Source: Alphaproteobacteria bacterium | GTDB taxonomy: Bacteria; Pseudomonadota; Alphaproteobacteria; Rhodobacterales; Rhodobacteraceae | DNA: 38,985 bases | Assembly (NCBI GenBank): GCA_003697125.1 | Contig: RFGB01000037.1 | Coordinates: 1-38,985, forward strand | Reading direction: 5' to 3' | Part shown: positions 1 through 11,376 of the stretch, piece by piece | How the letters are laid out: every line of letters starts with the position of its first letter | Position numbering within the stretch: position 1 is the stretch's first letter | Notes under the pieces: generated by a model | What the model was told of the DNA's origin: nothing | The model's input: only the letters and a program-made list of their open reading frames with translations | The model's database searches: none | Position numbers and translations under genes: made by a program

Positions 1-1
1 C

Positions 2-1084
<1,083 letters not shown>

Positions 1085-1095
1085 TCCGGGTGCCG

Positions 1096-1118
1096 CGGCG
1101 GGGCGAGTCGCCCCGCCG
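1096..1118 (+). terminator. Perfect GC-rich hairpin after mdh
   Basis: CGGCGGGGCG, loop AGT, CGCCCCGCCG forms an uninterrupted 10-bp stem starting 12 bases after the mdh stop. No T-run follows, so it is not a classical intrinsic terminator. It could be a pausing, mRNA-stabilising or 3'-end-protecting element that separates mdh from sucC expression. Confidence 0.45.
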
Positions 1119-1125
1119 GAGGTCC

Positions 1126-1154
1126 GTGATCACATAGGATTTTCCTGTGATCAC
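1126..1154. promoter_or_regulatory. Twin GTGATCAC palindromes (candidate operator or RNA hairpin)
   Basis: Two identical 8-bp palindromes GTGATCAC lie at 1126-1133 and 1147-1154, with centres 21 bp apart (two helical turns). The second extends to TGTGATCACA. Such spacing suits two dimers on one face of DNA upstream of the sucC promoter. The same bases could fold as RNA: GTGATCACA pairs with TGTGATCAC around a short GGA/TCC stem, so a 3'-UTR hairpin of mdh is the alternative. I cannot name the regulator. Confidence 0.5.
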
Positions 1155-1202
1155 AAACTGTGGGATAGCTGCCGCATTCGGGAAGTTTTCATCTCTGGCC
1201 GA

Positions 1203-1230
1203 TTGTATTCCCGCGGCCCGGTGCTAAGCA
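1203..1230 (+). promoter_or_regulatory. Candidate promoter of the sucC operon
   Basis: TTGTAT (1203-1208) and TAAGCA (1225-1230) are 16 bases apart and about 55 bases upstream of sucC. The -10 is part of the perfect inverted repeat GTGCT-A-AGCAC (1221-1231). The twin GTGATCAC element lies 50-80 bases further upstream, a position compatible with an activator or upstream silencer. Confidence 0.45.
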
Positions 1231-1282
1231 CGGTGCCGCCCGGTGGCATGGCAACCGGAACGGACAGGGGCGGAGCCTCAGC

Positions 1283-2512
<1,230 letters not shown>

Positions 2513-2517
2513 GCCAC

Positions 2518-2880
2518 ATGCTGCGCCTGATCGCCGCCGCCCTGATCGCCGCCGCGCCTGCCGCGGCGCAGGAGGGGTGCCCCTGGGGCGGCGCGGTGCG
2601 CAGGGCCAACCAGCTGCATGTCGACATCTTCGTGAAGCGGTTCGACGATCCGGTGCTGTTCGCGCGCATCGACGGCCACCCGGCCTGCGACGTCACGGTC
2701 GAGGCGGTCCGCCAGGCCGCCCGCCGGCCGGACTGCGCGCTCTATGCCGACCGGCCCGATGCGCTGGGGATCGAGATGGCGCTGCACTGCCTTCTGTCCG
2801 AGACCGGCGACCGGCCCGAGGCCGGCACCACCGTCTGGATCAGTTCGGCCGCCACCGCGGCGCTTCTGGGCGGAAACTAG
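2518..2880 (+). CDS. Small periplasmic protein with four cysteines, between sucC and sucD
   Basis: A 120-residue product not in the ORF track as its own entry (it is the 3' part of ORF 1876..2880). Residues 1-18 form a clear Sec signal peptide ending AAAAQ before EG. The mature part has exactly four cysteines (21, 57, 73, 91), suggesting two disulfides in the periplasm. I recognise no catalytic motif. It starts five bases after the sucC stop and ends 50 bases before sucD, so it is cotranscribed with the succinyl-CoA synthetase subunits. A secreted protein wedged between two subunits of a cytosolic enzyme is odd; hypothetical proteins occur at this position in related bacteria, so the link may be positional only. 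Function unknown. Confidence 0.8.
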   Translation: MLRLIAAALIAAAPAAAQEGCPWGGAVRRANQLHVDIFVKRFDDPVLFARIDGHPACDVTVEAVRQAARRPDCALYADRPDALGIEMALHCLLSETGDRPEAGTTVWISSAATAALLGGN

Positions 2881-2930
2881 GCGGGCGGCAATCAGGCGCG
2901 CGACAGCGCGCGGAACGAGAGGACGAGAGG

Positions 2931-3818
2931 ATGGCCGTTCTGGTCGACGAGAACACCAAGGTGATCTGCCAGGGCCTGACCGGTGCCCAGGGCACCTTCC
3001 ATACCGAGCAGGCGATCGCCTACGGCACCAAGATGGTCGGCGGCGTCACCCCGGGCAAGGGCGGCACCGCCCATGTCGGACTGCCGGTCTTCGACACCGT
3101 GGCCGAGGCCCGCGCCGCCACCGGCGCCACCGCGACCGCGATCTATGTTCCCCCGCCCTTCGCGGCCGACGCGATCCTGGAGGCGATCGATGCCGGCATG
3201 GAACTGATCGTGTGCATCACCGAGGGCATCCCGGTGCTGGACATGATGCGGGTCAAGCGCGCGCTGCAGGGCACCCGCTCGATCCTGATCGGGCCGAACT
3301 GCCCCGGCGTGATCACGCCGGACGCCTGCAAGATCGGCATCATGCCCGGGCACATCCATCGCCGCGGCTCGGTCGGCGTGGTCTCGCGCTCGGGCACGCT
3401 GACCTATGAGGCGGTCGCCCAGACCACGGCGGCGGGCCTGGGCCAGTCGACCTGCGTCGGCATCGGCGGCGACCCGATCAAGGGCACCGAACATGTCGAC
3501 GTGCTGGAATGGTTCCTGGCCGATGACGAGACGCAGGCGATCATCATGATCGGCGAGATCGGCGGCACCGCCGAGGAGGAGGCCGCGCAGTTCCTGAAGG
3601 ACGAGGCGCGGCGCGGCCGCCGCAAGCCGGTCGCGGGCTTCATCGCCGGGCGCACCGCCCCCCCGGGCCGGCGCATGGGCCATGCCGGGGCGATCATCTC
3701 GGGTGGCAAGGGCGGCGCCGAGGACAAGATCGAGGCGATGCGCTCGGCCGGCATCGTGGTCGCCGACAGCCCCGCGGCGCTGGGCGAGGCGGTGCTGAAG
3801 GCGATCGAGGCGTTCTGA
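2931..3818 (+). CDS. sucD: Succinate--CoA ligase, alpha subunit
   Basis: Partner of SucC; carries the phosphohistidine and the CoA-binding Rossmann domain. The 295-residue product starts [18 protein letters not shown], has the CoA-binding [21 protein letters not shown]-like region, IGPNCPGVI and SRSGTLTYE, and the active-site histidine in [10 protein letters not shown]. The start at 2931 was chosen over the long ORF (from 2577) because it matches the family N-terminus and follows an aacgagaggacgagagg ribosome-binding region. An 8-bp hairpin overlaps its stop codon. Identification is secure. Confidence 0.97.
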   Translation: MAVLVDENTKVICQGLTGAQGTFHTEQAIAYGTKMVGGVTPGKGGTAHVGLPVFDTVAEARAATGATATAIYVPPPFAADAILEAIDAGMELIVCITEGIPVLDMMRVKRALQGTRSILIGPNCPGVITPDACKIGIMPGHIHRRGSVGVVSRSGTLTYEAVAQTTAAGLGQSTCVGIGGDPIKGTEHVDVLEWFLADDETQAIIMIGEIGGTAEEEAAQFLKDEARRGRRKPVAGFIAGRTAPPGRRMGHAGAIISGGKGGAEDKIEAMRSAGIVVADSPAALGEAVLKAIEAF

Positions 3819-3835
3819 GGCCCGTCGCGGGCCTC
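3817..3835 (+). other. Hairpin at sucD stop codon
   Basis: GAGGCCCG-TCG-CGGGCCTC forms an 8-bp stem overlapping the sucD stop, with no following T-run. It may adjust relative levels of sucD and sucA by pausing or mRNA processing rather than terminate transcription. Confidence 0.4.
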
Positions 3836-3863
3836 GCCAGACCCGGCCCGCACGGGGCCGAAA

Positions 3864-3893
3864 GAGGGAGCGGGCCACCGGCCCGGCATGGGC
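3864..3893 (+). promoter_or_regulatory. sucA ribosome-binding site with an intervening hairpin
   Basis: GAGGGAG (3864-3870) is the only good Shine-Dalgarno before sucA. It is directly followed by a perfect hairpin CGGGCC-ACC-GGCCCG (3871-3885), then GC and the start ATG (3888), with a second ATG at 3894. Linear spacing is 17 or 23 bases, too long for normal initiation. With the hairpin looped out the spacing to the second ATG becomes about 8. Confidence 0.4.
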
Positions 3894-6839
3894 ATGACCC
3901 AGCAGTCGCGCAACACGCAGTTCCACGCATCCTCCTTCCTGCAGGGGCACAACGCCCACTATGTCGAACAGCTCTATGCCCGCTATGCCGCCGATCCGCT
4001 GTCGGTGGACGAGAGCTGGCAGGAATTCTTCGCCGCGCTGGGCGACGACGCCGCGACGGTGCGCAGCGAGGCGTCCGGCCCGTCCTGGGCCCGGCGCGAC
4101 TGGCCGCCCACCCCGCGCGACGACCTGACCGCGGCGCTGGACGGCGACTGGGGCGAGGCTGTCGCCAGGGTCGAGAGCCGGGTGCGCGAGAAGGCCGCCC
4201 AGGGCGGGGTCAGCCCGACCGAGACACAGGTCCGCCAGGCGACGCTGGATTCGATCCGGGCGCTGATGCTGATCCGCGCCTATCGCATCCGCGGCCATCT
4301 GGTCGCCGATCTCGATCCGCTGGGCCTGCGCGAGAAGACCCCCCACCCCGAGCTGGACCCGGCCAGCTACGGCTTCACCGAGGCCGACATGGACCGGCCG
4401 ATCTTCATCGACAACGTGCTGGGCCTGCAGACCGCGACGCTGCGCGAGATCCTGGCGCTGGTCAAGCGCACCTATTGCGGCACCTTCGCGCTGCAGTTCA
4501 TGCACATTTCCGACCCCGAACAGGTCGCCTGGCTGAAGGAACGCATCGAGGGTTACGGCAAGGAGATCCAGTTCACCAAGCGCGGCCGCCGGGCCATCCT
4601 GAACAAGCTGGTCGAGGCCGAGGGTTTCGAGAAGTTCTGCCACGTCAAGTTCACCGGCACCAAGCGCTTCGGCCTCGACGGCGGCGAGGCGCTGATCCCG
4701 GCCATGGAACAGATCATCAAGCGCGGCGGCGCGCTGGGGGTGAAGGAAATCGTCATCGGCATGCCCCATCGCGGCCGGCTGAACGTGCTGGCCAATGTGA
4801 TGGGCAAGCCCTATCGCGCCATCTTCAACGAGTTCCAGGGCGGCAGCTTCAAGCCCGACGACGTGGACGGCTCGGGCGACGTGAAGTATCACCTCGGCGC
4901 CTCCTCGGACCGCGAATTCGACGGCAATGTCGTCCACCTGTCGCTGACCGCGAATCCCTCGCATCTGGAGGCGGTCAACCCGGTCGTGCTGGGCAAGGCG
5001 CGCGCCAAGCAGGAACAGCTGGGCGACACCGAGCGCAAGGCGGTCCTGCCGGTGCTGCTGCATGGCGATGCCGCCTTCGCCGGGCAGGGCGTCGTGGCCG
5101 AATGCTTCGGCCTGTCGGGCCTGCGCGGCCACCGCACCGGCGGCACCATCCATATCGTGGTGAACAACCAGATCGGCTTCACCACCGCACCACACAACTC
5201 GCGCTCCTCGCCCTATCCCACCGACATCGCGCTGATGGTCGAGGCGCCGATCTTCCACGTCAATGGCGACGATCCCGAGGCGGTGGTCCACGCCGCCAAG
5301 GTCGCCACCGAGTTCCGCCAGAAGTTCGGCAAGGATGTCGTCATCGACATGTTCTGCTATCGCCGCTTCGGCCACAACGAGGGTGACGAGCCCATGTTCA
5401 CCCAGCCGCTGATGTACAAGGCCATCAAGCGGCACAAGACGACGCTGCAGCTCTATACCGAACGTCTGGTCGAGGACGGGCTGATCCCCGCCGGCGAGAT
5501 CGAGGACATGAAGGCCGCCTTCCAGGCCCGGCTGAACGAGGAGTTCGAGGCCGCCAAGGATTACCGCCCCAACAAGGCCGACTGGCTGGACGGCCGCTGG
5601 GCTGGGCTTGGGCGCGAGGATGGCGAGTATCAGCGCGGCGAGACGGCGGTCCCCGAGGAGCGGCTGCGCCGCATCGGGCTGGCCCTGTCGACCATCCCCG
5701 ACGGGATCAAGGCCCACAAGACCGTTGCGCGCCTGATGGAGACGCGGCGGCAGATGATCGAGACCGGCCAGGGGATCGACTGGGCGATGGCCGAGGCGCT
5801 GGCCTTCGGATCGCTTCTGACCGAGGGCTTCCCGGTGCGCCTGTCGGGCCAGGATTCCACCCGCGGCACCTTCAGCCAGCGCCACGCGGCGATCATCGAC
5901 CAGGACACCGAGGAACGCTACTTCCCCCTCAACAATCTCGGGATGGATCAGGCGCAGTTCTTCGTCGTCGATTCCATGCTGTCGGAATATGCCGTGCTGG
6001 GCTTCGAATACGGCTATTCCCTGGCCGAGCCGAGGGCGCTGGTGCTGTGGGAGGCGCAGTTCGGCGATTTCGCCAATGGCGCCCAGATCATGATCGACCA
6101 GTTCATCAGCTCGGGCGAATCCAAGTGGCTGCGCATGTCCGGGCTGGTGATGCTCCTGCCCCATGGCTATGAGGGTCAGGGGCCCGAACATTCCTCGGCC
6201 AGGCTGGAACGCTATCTGCAACTGTGCGCCGAGGACAACCTGATCGTCGCCAACTGCACCACGCCCGCGAACTATTTCCACATCCTGCGCCGGCAGATGC
6301 ACCGCAACTTCCGCAAGCCGCTGGTGCTGATGACGCCCAAGTCGCTGCTGCGCCACAAGCTGTGCGTGTCGAGGCTGGCCGAGATGGCCGAGGGGTCGTC
6401 CTTCCACCGCGTGCTGTGGGACGATGCCGAGCTTGGCAATTCGGCGCTGAAGCTGCGCCCGGACGAGGAGATCCGCCGCGTGGTCATCTGCTCGGGCAAG
6501 GTCTATTACGACCTGCTCGAGAAGCGCGACGAGATGGGCGCCGACAACATCTATCTGCTGCGCCTGGAACAGTTCTACCCCTTCCCGGCCCTGTCGATGA
6601 CCAGGGAGCTCGCCCGCTTCAAGCAGGCCGAGATCGTCTGGTGCCAGGAGGAGCCGAAGAACCAGGGTGGCTGGACCTTCGTCGAGCCGAACATCGAATG
6701 GGTGCTGGGCCGCATCGGCGCGTCCTGCGCCCGCCCGCGCTATGTCGGCAGGCGCGCCGCCGCATCGCCGGCGACCGGCTTCGCCAGCAAGCACAAGGCC
6801 GAGCAGGAGGCGCTGGTCTCCGAGGCGCTGACGCTCTGA
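3888..6839 (+). CDS. sucA: 2-oxoglutarate dehydrogenase E1 component
   Basis: Thiamine-diphosphate-dependent E1 of the 2-oxoglutarate dehydrogenase complex; decarboxylates 2-oxoglutarate and succinylates the lipoyl groups of SucB. The 983-residue product is slightly longer than the usual ~930-990. Visible family features: N-terminal E2-contact segment (ASSFLQGHNAHYVEQLY), IGMPHRGRLNVL, LLHGDAAFAGQG, NNQIGFTT, DSTRGTFSQRHA and the C-terminal QEEPKNQGGW. The start is either ATG 3888 or ATG 3894 (MTQQSRN); the ribosome-binding site arrangement favours the second. It lies 69 bases after sucD and 12 before sucB, within the same operon. Identification is secure. Confidence 0.97.
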   Translation: MGMTQQSRNTQFHASSFLQGHNAHYVEQLYARYAADPLSVDESWQEFFAALGDDAATVRSEASGPSWARRDWPPTPRDDLTAALDGDWGEAVARVESRVREKAAQGGVSPTETQVRQATLDSIRALMLIRAYRIRGHLVADLDPLGLREKTPHPELDPASYGFTEADMDRPIFIDNVLGLQTATLREILALVKRTYCGTFALQFMHISDPEQVAWLKERIEGYGKEIQFTKRGRRAILNKLVEAEGFEKFCHVKFTGTKRFGLDGGEALIPAMEQIIKRGGALGVKEIVIGMPHRGRLNVLANVMGKPYRAIFNEFQGGSFKPDDVDGSGDVKYHLGASSDREFDGNVVHLSLTANPSHLEAVNPVVLGKARAKQEQLGDTERKAVLPVLLHGDAAFAGQGVVAECFGLSGLRGHRTGGTIHIVVNNQIGFTTAPHNSRSSPYPTDIALMVEAPIFHVNGDDPEAVVHAAKVATEFRQKFGKDVVIDMFCYRRFGHNEGDEPMFTQPLMYKAIKRHKTTLQLYTERLVEDGLIPAGEIEDMKAAFQARLNEEFEAAKDYRPNKADWLDGRWAGLGREDGEYQRGETAVPEERLRRIGLALSTIPDGIKAHKTVARLMETRRQMIETGQGIDWAMAEALAFGSLLTEGFPVRLSGQDSTRGTFSQRHAAIIDQDTEERYFPLNNLGMDQAQFFVVDSMLSEYAVLGFEYGYSLAEPRALVLWEAQFGDFANGAQIMIDQFISSGESKWLRMSGLVMLLPHGYEGQGPEHSSARLERYLQLCAEDNLIVANCTTPANYFHILRRQMHRNFRKPLVLMTPKSLLRHKLCVSRLAEMAEGSSFHRVLWDDAELGNSALKLRPDEEIRRVVICSGKVYYDLLEKRDEMGADNIYLLRLEQFYPFPALSMTRELARFKQAEIVWCQEEPKNQGGWTFVEPNIEWVLGRIGASCARPRYVGRRAAASPATGFASKHKAEQEALVSEALTL

Positions 6840-6851
6840 GAGGATGAGACA

Positions 6852-8441
6852 ATGAGCATCGAGGTTACCGTCCCGACCCTGGGCGAAAGCGTCACCGAGG
6901 CGACCGTCGCCACCTGGTTCAAGAAGCCCGGTGACCCGGTGGCCGTCGACGAGATGCTGTGCGAGCTGGAGACCGACAAGGTCACCGTCGAGGTGCCCAG
7001 CCCCGCCGCCGGAAAGCTGGCCGAGATCCTGGTGCCCGAGGGCGGCACGGTCGGCGTCGGCGCCGTGCTCGCCACCATCGAGACGGGGGCGGGCGCGAAG
7101 AAGGCCCCCGCGGCGCCGGCCGAGGCCGAGCCGGACGCCCCGGCAGGGAAGGCCCCGGCCCCGCGCGCCGAGGCCGGGGCGGCCGCATCGGGCGCCGCCG
7201 GGGATGGCGAGGCCGGGGGCACCGTCGAGGTGCCGGTGCCCGCGCTCGGCGAGAGCGTGACCGAGGCCACCGTCGCCAGCTGGTTCAAGAAGCCCGGCGA
7301 CGCGGTTGCCGCCGACGAGATCCTGTGCGAGCTGGAGACCGACAAGGTCACCGTCGAGGCGCGCAGCCCCGCCGCCGGCACGCTGGCCGAGATCCTGGTG
7401 CCCGAGGGCGGCACCGTCCAGGCGGGCGGCCGCCTGGCGCTGATCCGCACCGGCGCCGCAGCCGCCAAGGACGCCCCCGCCGCGGCCGCGGACGCCCCCG
7501 ACGGCGAGGGTGGCGCGGAGGCGGCCCCGGCCCGGGGCCAGCCGCGGCGCGATGTCGAGCACGCCCCCTCGGCGCGGGTGCTGATGGCCGAGAAGGGCCT
7601 GTCGCCCGACCAGGTGCAGGGAACCGGACGCGACGGGCGCATCATGAAGGAGGACGTGCTGAAGGCCGCCGCCCAGCCACCTTCCCAGCCCGAGGCACAG
7701 CCCGCCCGGACCCCGCGCGCCCCGGTTCCGGCCGAGGATGCGGCGCGCGAGGAGCGGGTGCGGATGACCCGGCTGCGCCAGACCATCGCCCGCCGGCTGA
7801 AGGACGCGCAGAACACCGCCGCGATCCTGACCACCTACAACGAGGCGGACATGTCCGCCATCATCGCGCTGCGCAACGAATACAAGGACATCTTCGAGAA
7901 GAAGCACGGCGTGAAGCTGGGCTTCATGTCCTTCTTCGTGAAGGCCTGCTGCCATGCGCTGAAGGAGGTTCCCGAGGTCAACGCCGAGATCGACGGCGAG
8001 GACATCGTCTACAAGAACTACTACCACATCGGCGTGGCGGTGGGCACGCCGCAGGGGCTGGTGGTGCCGGTGGTCCGCGACGCCGACCAGCTGTCCTTCG
8101 CCGCGATCGAGAAGCGCATCAGCGAGCTGGGCGCGCGCGGGCGCGACGGCAAGCTGACCCTGGCCGAGATGCAGGGCGGCACCTTCACCATCTCCAATGG
8201 CGGGGTCTACGGCTCGCTCATGTCCTCGCCGATCCTCAATCCGCCCCAGTCGGGCATCCTCGGCATGCACAAGATCCAGGAACGCCCGGTGGTGGTCGGC
8301 GGGCAGATCGTCATCCGCCCGATGATGTATCTCGCGCTCAGCTATGACCATCGCATCGTCGACGGCAAGGGCGCGGTCACCTTCCTCGTCCGCGTGAAGG
8401 AGTCGCTGGAGGATCCCCGGCGGCTGCTGATGGACCTCTAG
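6852..8441 (+). CDS. sucB: Dihydrolipoyl succinyltransferase (E2o) with two lipoyl domains
   Basis: Core of the 2-oxoglutarate dehydrogenase complex; transfers succinyl from lipoyl-lysine to CoA. The 529-residue product is longer than the ~400 of single-lipoyl E2o. Order of domains: lipoyl 1 (residues ~1-77, lipoylated K43 in ETDKVTVE), Ala/Pro-rich linker, lipoyl 2 (~124-201, K165 in the same motif), second linker, peripheral-subunit-binding domain (~235-270, [11 protein letters not shown]), linker, and catalytic domain (~295-529) with SYDHRIVDG containing the catalytic His and Asp. The DNA of the two lipoyl domains is very similar over long blocks. Two-lipoyl E2o proteins occur in related alphaproteobacteria. 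A gagaggatgagaca ribosome-binding region overlaps the sucA stop. Confidence 0.95.
   Translation: MSIEVTVPTLGESVTEATVATWFKKPGDPVAVDEMLCELETDKVTVEVPSPAAGKLAEILVPEGGTVGVGAVLATIETGAGAKKAPAAPAEAEPDAPAGKAPAPRAEAGAAASGAAGDGEAGGTVEVPVPALGESVTEATVASWFKKPGDAVAADEILCELETDKVTVEARSPAAGTLAEILVPEGGTVQAGGRLALIRTGAAAAKDAPAAAADAPDGEGGAEAAPARGQPRRDVEHAPSARVLMAEKGLSPDQVQGTGRDGRIMKEDVLKAAAQPPSQPEAQPARTPRAPVPAEDAAREERVRMTRLRQTIARRLKDAQNTAAILTTYNEADMSAIIALRNEYKDIFEKKHGVKLGFMSFFVKACCHALKEVPEVNAEIDGEDIVYKNYYHIGVAVGTPQGLVVPVVRDADQLSFAAIEKRISELGARGRDGKLTLAEMQGGTFTISNGGVYGSLMSSPILNPPQSGILGMHKIQERPVVVGGQIVIRPMMYLALSYDHRIVDGKGAVTFLVRVKESLEDPRRLLMDL
6861..7446 (+). repeat. Internal tandem duplication encoding the two lipoyl domains
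   Basis: Unit 1 (about 6861-7080) and unit 2 (about 7227-7446) are offset by 366 bases. Blocks around the lipoyl-lysine codons (a 37-base block beginning ctgtgcgagctggag) and around gctggccgagatcctg (about 33 bases) are identical at the nucleotide level, indicating recent duplication or continuing gene conversion. Confidence 0.8.
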
Positions 8442-8476
8442 GCGCGACCCGCCACGACCGGCTGAAAGGACAAGCT

Positions 8477-9859
8477 ATGGCTGACTTCGACGTGATCGTG
8501 ATCGGCGGCGGGCCGGGCGGCTATGTCTGCGCCATCCGCGCCGCGCAGCTGGGGCTGAAGGTGGCCTGCGTCGAAGGGCGCGGCAGCCTCGGCGGCACCT
8601 GCCTGAATGTCGGGTGCATCCCGTCGAAGGCGCTGCTGCATGCCACCGAACGGCTGCACGAGGCCCAGACCAGCTTCGCCACCCTGGGCATCGCCGGTTC
8701 GGTCAAGCCCGACTGGGCGCAGATGCAGCGCCACAAGGCGGCCACCGTCGAGGCCAATACCCGCGGGATCGAGTTCCTGTTCCGCAAGAACAAGGTGACC
8801 TGGATCAAGGGCTGGGCCGAGCTTGCCGGAGAGGGGCGGGTGCGGGTGGGAGAGGACACCCACACCGGCCGGCACATCGTCATCGCCACCGGCTCGGAGC
8901 CCGCGCCGCTGAAGGGTGTCGAGGTCGACGAGGAGCGCGTGGTCACCTCCACCGGCGCGCTGGCGCTGAAGAAGCCGCCCCGCCGCCTCGCGGTGATCGG
9001 CGCGGGCGTGATCGGGCTCGAGCTTGGCTCGGTCTTCAACCGCCTCGGCACCGAGGTGACGGTGCTCGAATATCTCGATCACGTCACCCCCGGCATGGAT
9101 GGCGAGGTGCAGAAGGCCTTCCGCCGCCTGCTGGAGAAGCAGGGGCTCAAATTCGTCCTGGGCGCGGCGGTGCAGGGGGTCGAGACGCAGAAGACCAAGC
9201 TGAAGCTGCACTGGACCAGCCGCAGCGACGGCGGGGAACATGCACTCGAGGCCGATGTGGTGCTGGTCGCCACCGGCAGGCGCCCCTATCTCGCCGGGCT
9301 GGGGGCCGAGAAGCTGGGCCTTGCCCTGACCGAGCGCGGCTTCATCCGCACCGATCACGGCCGCACCAGCATCGACGGCATCTGGGCGATCGGCGACGTG
9401 ACCGAAGGCCCGATGCTGGCCCACAAGGCCGAGGACGAGGGCATGGCGGTGGCCGAACGGATCGCCGGGCGCGCGGGCCATGTCAACTACGGCGTGATCC
9501 CCAGCGTGATCTACACCGCGCCCGAGGTCGCCGCGGTCGGCCAGACCGAGGAGGCGCTGCGCGAGGCGGGCCGCGCCTACAAGGTCGGCCGGTTCCAGTT
9601 CATGGCCAATGGCCGCGCCAAGGCCAACCTGGTCGCCGACGGCTTCGTGAAGATCCTGGCCGATGCCGAGACCGACCGCATCCTGGGCGCGCATGTCATC
9701 GGCCCGGCGGCGGGCGAGCTGATCCACGAGATCTGCGTCGCCATGGAGTTCGGCGCCGCGGCCGAGGATCTTGCCCGCACCTGCCACGCCCACCCCACCT
9801 ATTCCGAGGCGGTGCGGGAGGCGGCGCTGGCCTGCGGCGACGGCCCGATCCATTCCTGA
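8477..9859 (+). CDS. lpd: Dihydrolipoamide dehydrogenase (E3)
   Basis: FAD/NAD+ enzyme that reoxidises the dihydrolipoyl groups of SucB. The 460-residue product has the FAD-binding GGGPGGY near the N-terminus, the redox-active disulfide motif [16 protein letters not shown], the NAD-binding [12 protein letters not shown], the FAD-contacting [15 protein letters not shown], and the C-terminal catalytic [14 protein letters not shown]. All key residues are present. The ATG follows GAAAGGACAAGCT, 35 bases after sucB. As the last gene of the 2-oxoglutarate dehydrogenase set it is presumably the dedicated E3, though it could also serve other 2-oxo-acid complexes or glycine cleavage. Identification is secure. 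Confidence 0.97.
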   Translation: MADFDVIVIGGGPGGYVCAIRAAQLGLKVACVEGRGSLGGTCLNVGCIPSKALLHATERLHEAQTSFATLGIAGSVKPDWAQMQRHKAATVEANTRGIEFLFRKNKVTWIKGWAELAGEGRVRVGEDTHTGRHIVIATGSEPAPLKGVEVDEERVVTSTGALALKKPPRRLAVIGAGVIGLELGSVFNRLGTEVTVLEYLDHVTPGMDGEVQKAFRRLLEKQGLKFVLGAAVQGVETQKTKLKLHWTSRSDGGEHALEADVVLVATGRRPYLAGLGAEKLGLALTERGFIRTDHGRTSIDGIWAIGDVTEGPMLAHKAEDEGMAVAERIAGRAGHVNYGVIPSVIYTAPEVAAVGQTEEALREAGRAYKVGRFQFMANGRAKANLVADGFVKILADAETDRILGAHVIGPAAGELIHEICVAMEFGAAAEDLARTCHAHPTYSEAVREAALACGDGPIHS

Positions 9860-9867
9860 GCCGGGCC

Positions 9868-11370
9868 TTGGGCGGGGCCAATTTCGCGCGCGAGGTGATC
9901 GACCGCGGCAGCGGCACCGCCCTGCTGCATGTTCCGCGCGACGGCCCCCCCGTCGCCATCGGCCATGACTGGCTGGCCGAACGCTCATCGGCCATCGCCG
10001 GCGGGCTGGCCGCGCTGGGCCTCGCCCCGGGCGACCGGGTGCTGGTGGCGATGGAACGCCACCCCGACTGGTTCGCGGTGATCTTCGGCTGCATGAAGGC
10101 CGGGCTGGTCGCCATGCCGGGAACCGTGCTGCTGACCGCCGACGACATCGCCTTCCGCCTCGCCGCGGCCGGGGCGCGGGCCGCGATCGTGGCGCCGCAG
10201 CTCTGCCCGAGGGTGCCCGAGCTTGCGGTGCGCATCGTGGCGGGCCCGGCCCGGCCGGGCTGGGTGGCGCTGGATAGCCTGAACGGCCCCGATCCCGGCA
10301 TCGCCACCGCGCCCGGCGACACGGCGCTGATCTACTTCACCTCGGGCACCACGGCGCGGCCCAAGATGGTGCCGCGCGACCATGCCTATGCCTTCGCCCA
10401 CGCCCACACCGCCCGGCACTGGATGGGCTGCGGCCCGGGCGACCTGCACTGGACGCTGACCGACACCGGCTGGGCCAAGGCGGCATGGGGCATGCTGTTC
10501 GCGCCGCTCCTGGCCGTAGCGACGGTGGTGGTGCACGAACCCGCCCACCCCTTCGATCCCGCCGCCCATCTGGAACTGCTGGCGCGGCTCGGGGTCACCG
10601 TGTTCTGCGCCCCGCCCACCGTCTACCGGATGTTCGCGCAGCTGCCGATCCCGCCCCTGCCCCGGCTCAGGCGCGCGCTGGGTTCGGGCGAGCCGCTGAA
10701 CCCCGAGGCCAATCGCGCCTGGACCGATGCCACCGGCATCCCCATCGCCGACGGCTACGGCCAGACCGAGGCGATCTGCCTGATCGGCAATCCCCCCGAC
10801 CACCCGCCGCGGATCGGGTCGATGGGCCTGCCGCTGCCCTGCTTCGACATCGACGTGGTCGATGCCGGGGGCCGGCGCCTGCCCGCCGGCGAGACCGGGC
10901 ATGTCGCGGTGCGGCTGACCGATCCCTGGCCGCCCGGCCTGTTCCGGGGCTATCTGACCCCCGAGGGCCCCGACCGGCGCGCCTTCCGCAATGGCTGGTA
11001 TTACACCGGCGACATGGCGCGTCGCGATGCCGACGGCTATTTCTGGTTCGTCGGGCGCGCCGACGACGTGATCCTCTCGGCGGGCTACCGGATCAGCCCC
11101 TTCGAGGTCGAGAGCATCCTTCTGGAACATCCCGCCGTGGTCGAGAGCGCGGTGGTGGCCGCGCCCGACCCGGTGCGGGGGCAGATCGTCGCCGCCCATG
11201 TCGTGCTGGCCCCGGGTCATGCCGCCGACGACGCGATGGCCGAGGCGCTGCGCGCCCATTGCCGCGCCCGCAGCCAGCCCTGGGCCTGCCCGCGCCGGAT
11301 CATCTTCGCCCCCTCGCTGCCCAAGACCGTCTCGGGAAAGATCCGCCGCGCCGCGCTGCGGGCGGGCTGA
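9868..11370 (+). CDS. AMP-dependent acyl-CoA synthetase (medium-chain/acetyl-type)
   Basis: Member of the adenylate-forming superfamily: carboxylate + ATP + CoA to acyl-CoA + AMP + PPi. About 500 residues. Motifs: A3 YFTSGTTARPKMVP (the usual Gly of SGTTGxPK is Ala), A5 GYGQTEA, A7 YYTGDMA, A8 GRADDVILSAGYRISPFEVE, and A10 PKTVSGKIRR with the catalytic lysine. No in-frame ATG exists near the N-terminus; TTG 9868 (giving xGGANFAREVID, as in related synthetases) is my choice, with GTG 9895 as an alternative. It begins eight bases after the lpd stop, so it is probably read through from the TCA operon. Its stop lies only six bases from the convergent ligase gene. Substrate unknown. Confidence 0.85.
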   Translation: MGGANFAREVIDRGSGTALLHVPRDGPPVAIGHDWLAERSSAIAGGLAALGLAPGDRVLVAMERHPDWFAVIFGCMKAGLVAMPGTVLLTADDIAFRLAAAGARAAIVAPQLCPRVPELAVRIVAGPARPGWVALDSLNGPDPGIATAPGDTALIYFTSGTTARPKMVPRDHAYAFAHAHTARHWMGCGPGDLHWTLTDTGWAKAAWGMLFAPLLAVATVVVHEPAHPFDPAAHLELLARLGVTVFCAPPTVYRMFAQLPIPPLPRLRRALGSGEPLNPEANRAWTDATGIPIADGYGQTEAICLIGNPPDHPPRIGSMGLPLPCFDIDVVDAGGRRLPAGETGHVAVRLTDPWPPGLFRGYLTPEGPDRRAFRNGWYYTGDMARRDADGYFWFVGRADDVILSAGYRISPFEVESILLEHPAVVESAVVAAPDPVRGQIVAAHVVLAPGHAADDAMAEALRAHCRARSQPWACPRRIIFAPSLPKTVSGKIRRAALRAG

Positions 11371-11376
11371 GCGGCC

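Noticed and set aside
2892-8351. 1819-residue ORF antisense to the whole suc operon
   Set aside because: Shadow ORF caused by high GC; low-complexity His/Gly/Arg-rich translation, while the plus strand encodes unmistakable SucD/SucA/SucB.
8614-9867. Upstream extension of the acyl-CoA ligase ORF into lpd
   Set aside because: The extension is an out-of-frame translation of lpd; considered as an Lpd-ligase fusion by frameshift but lpd has its own complete C-terminus and stop.
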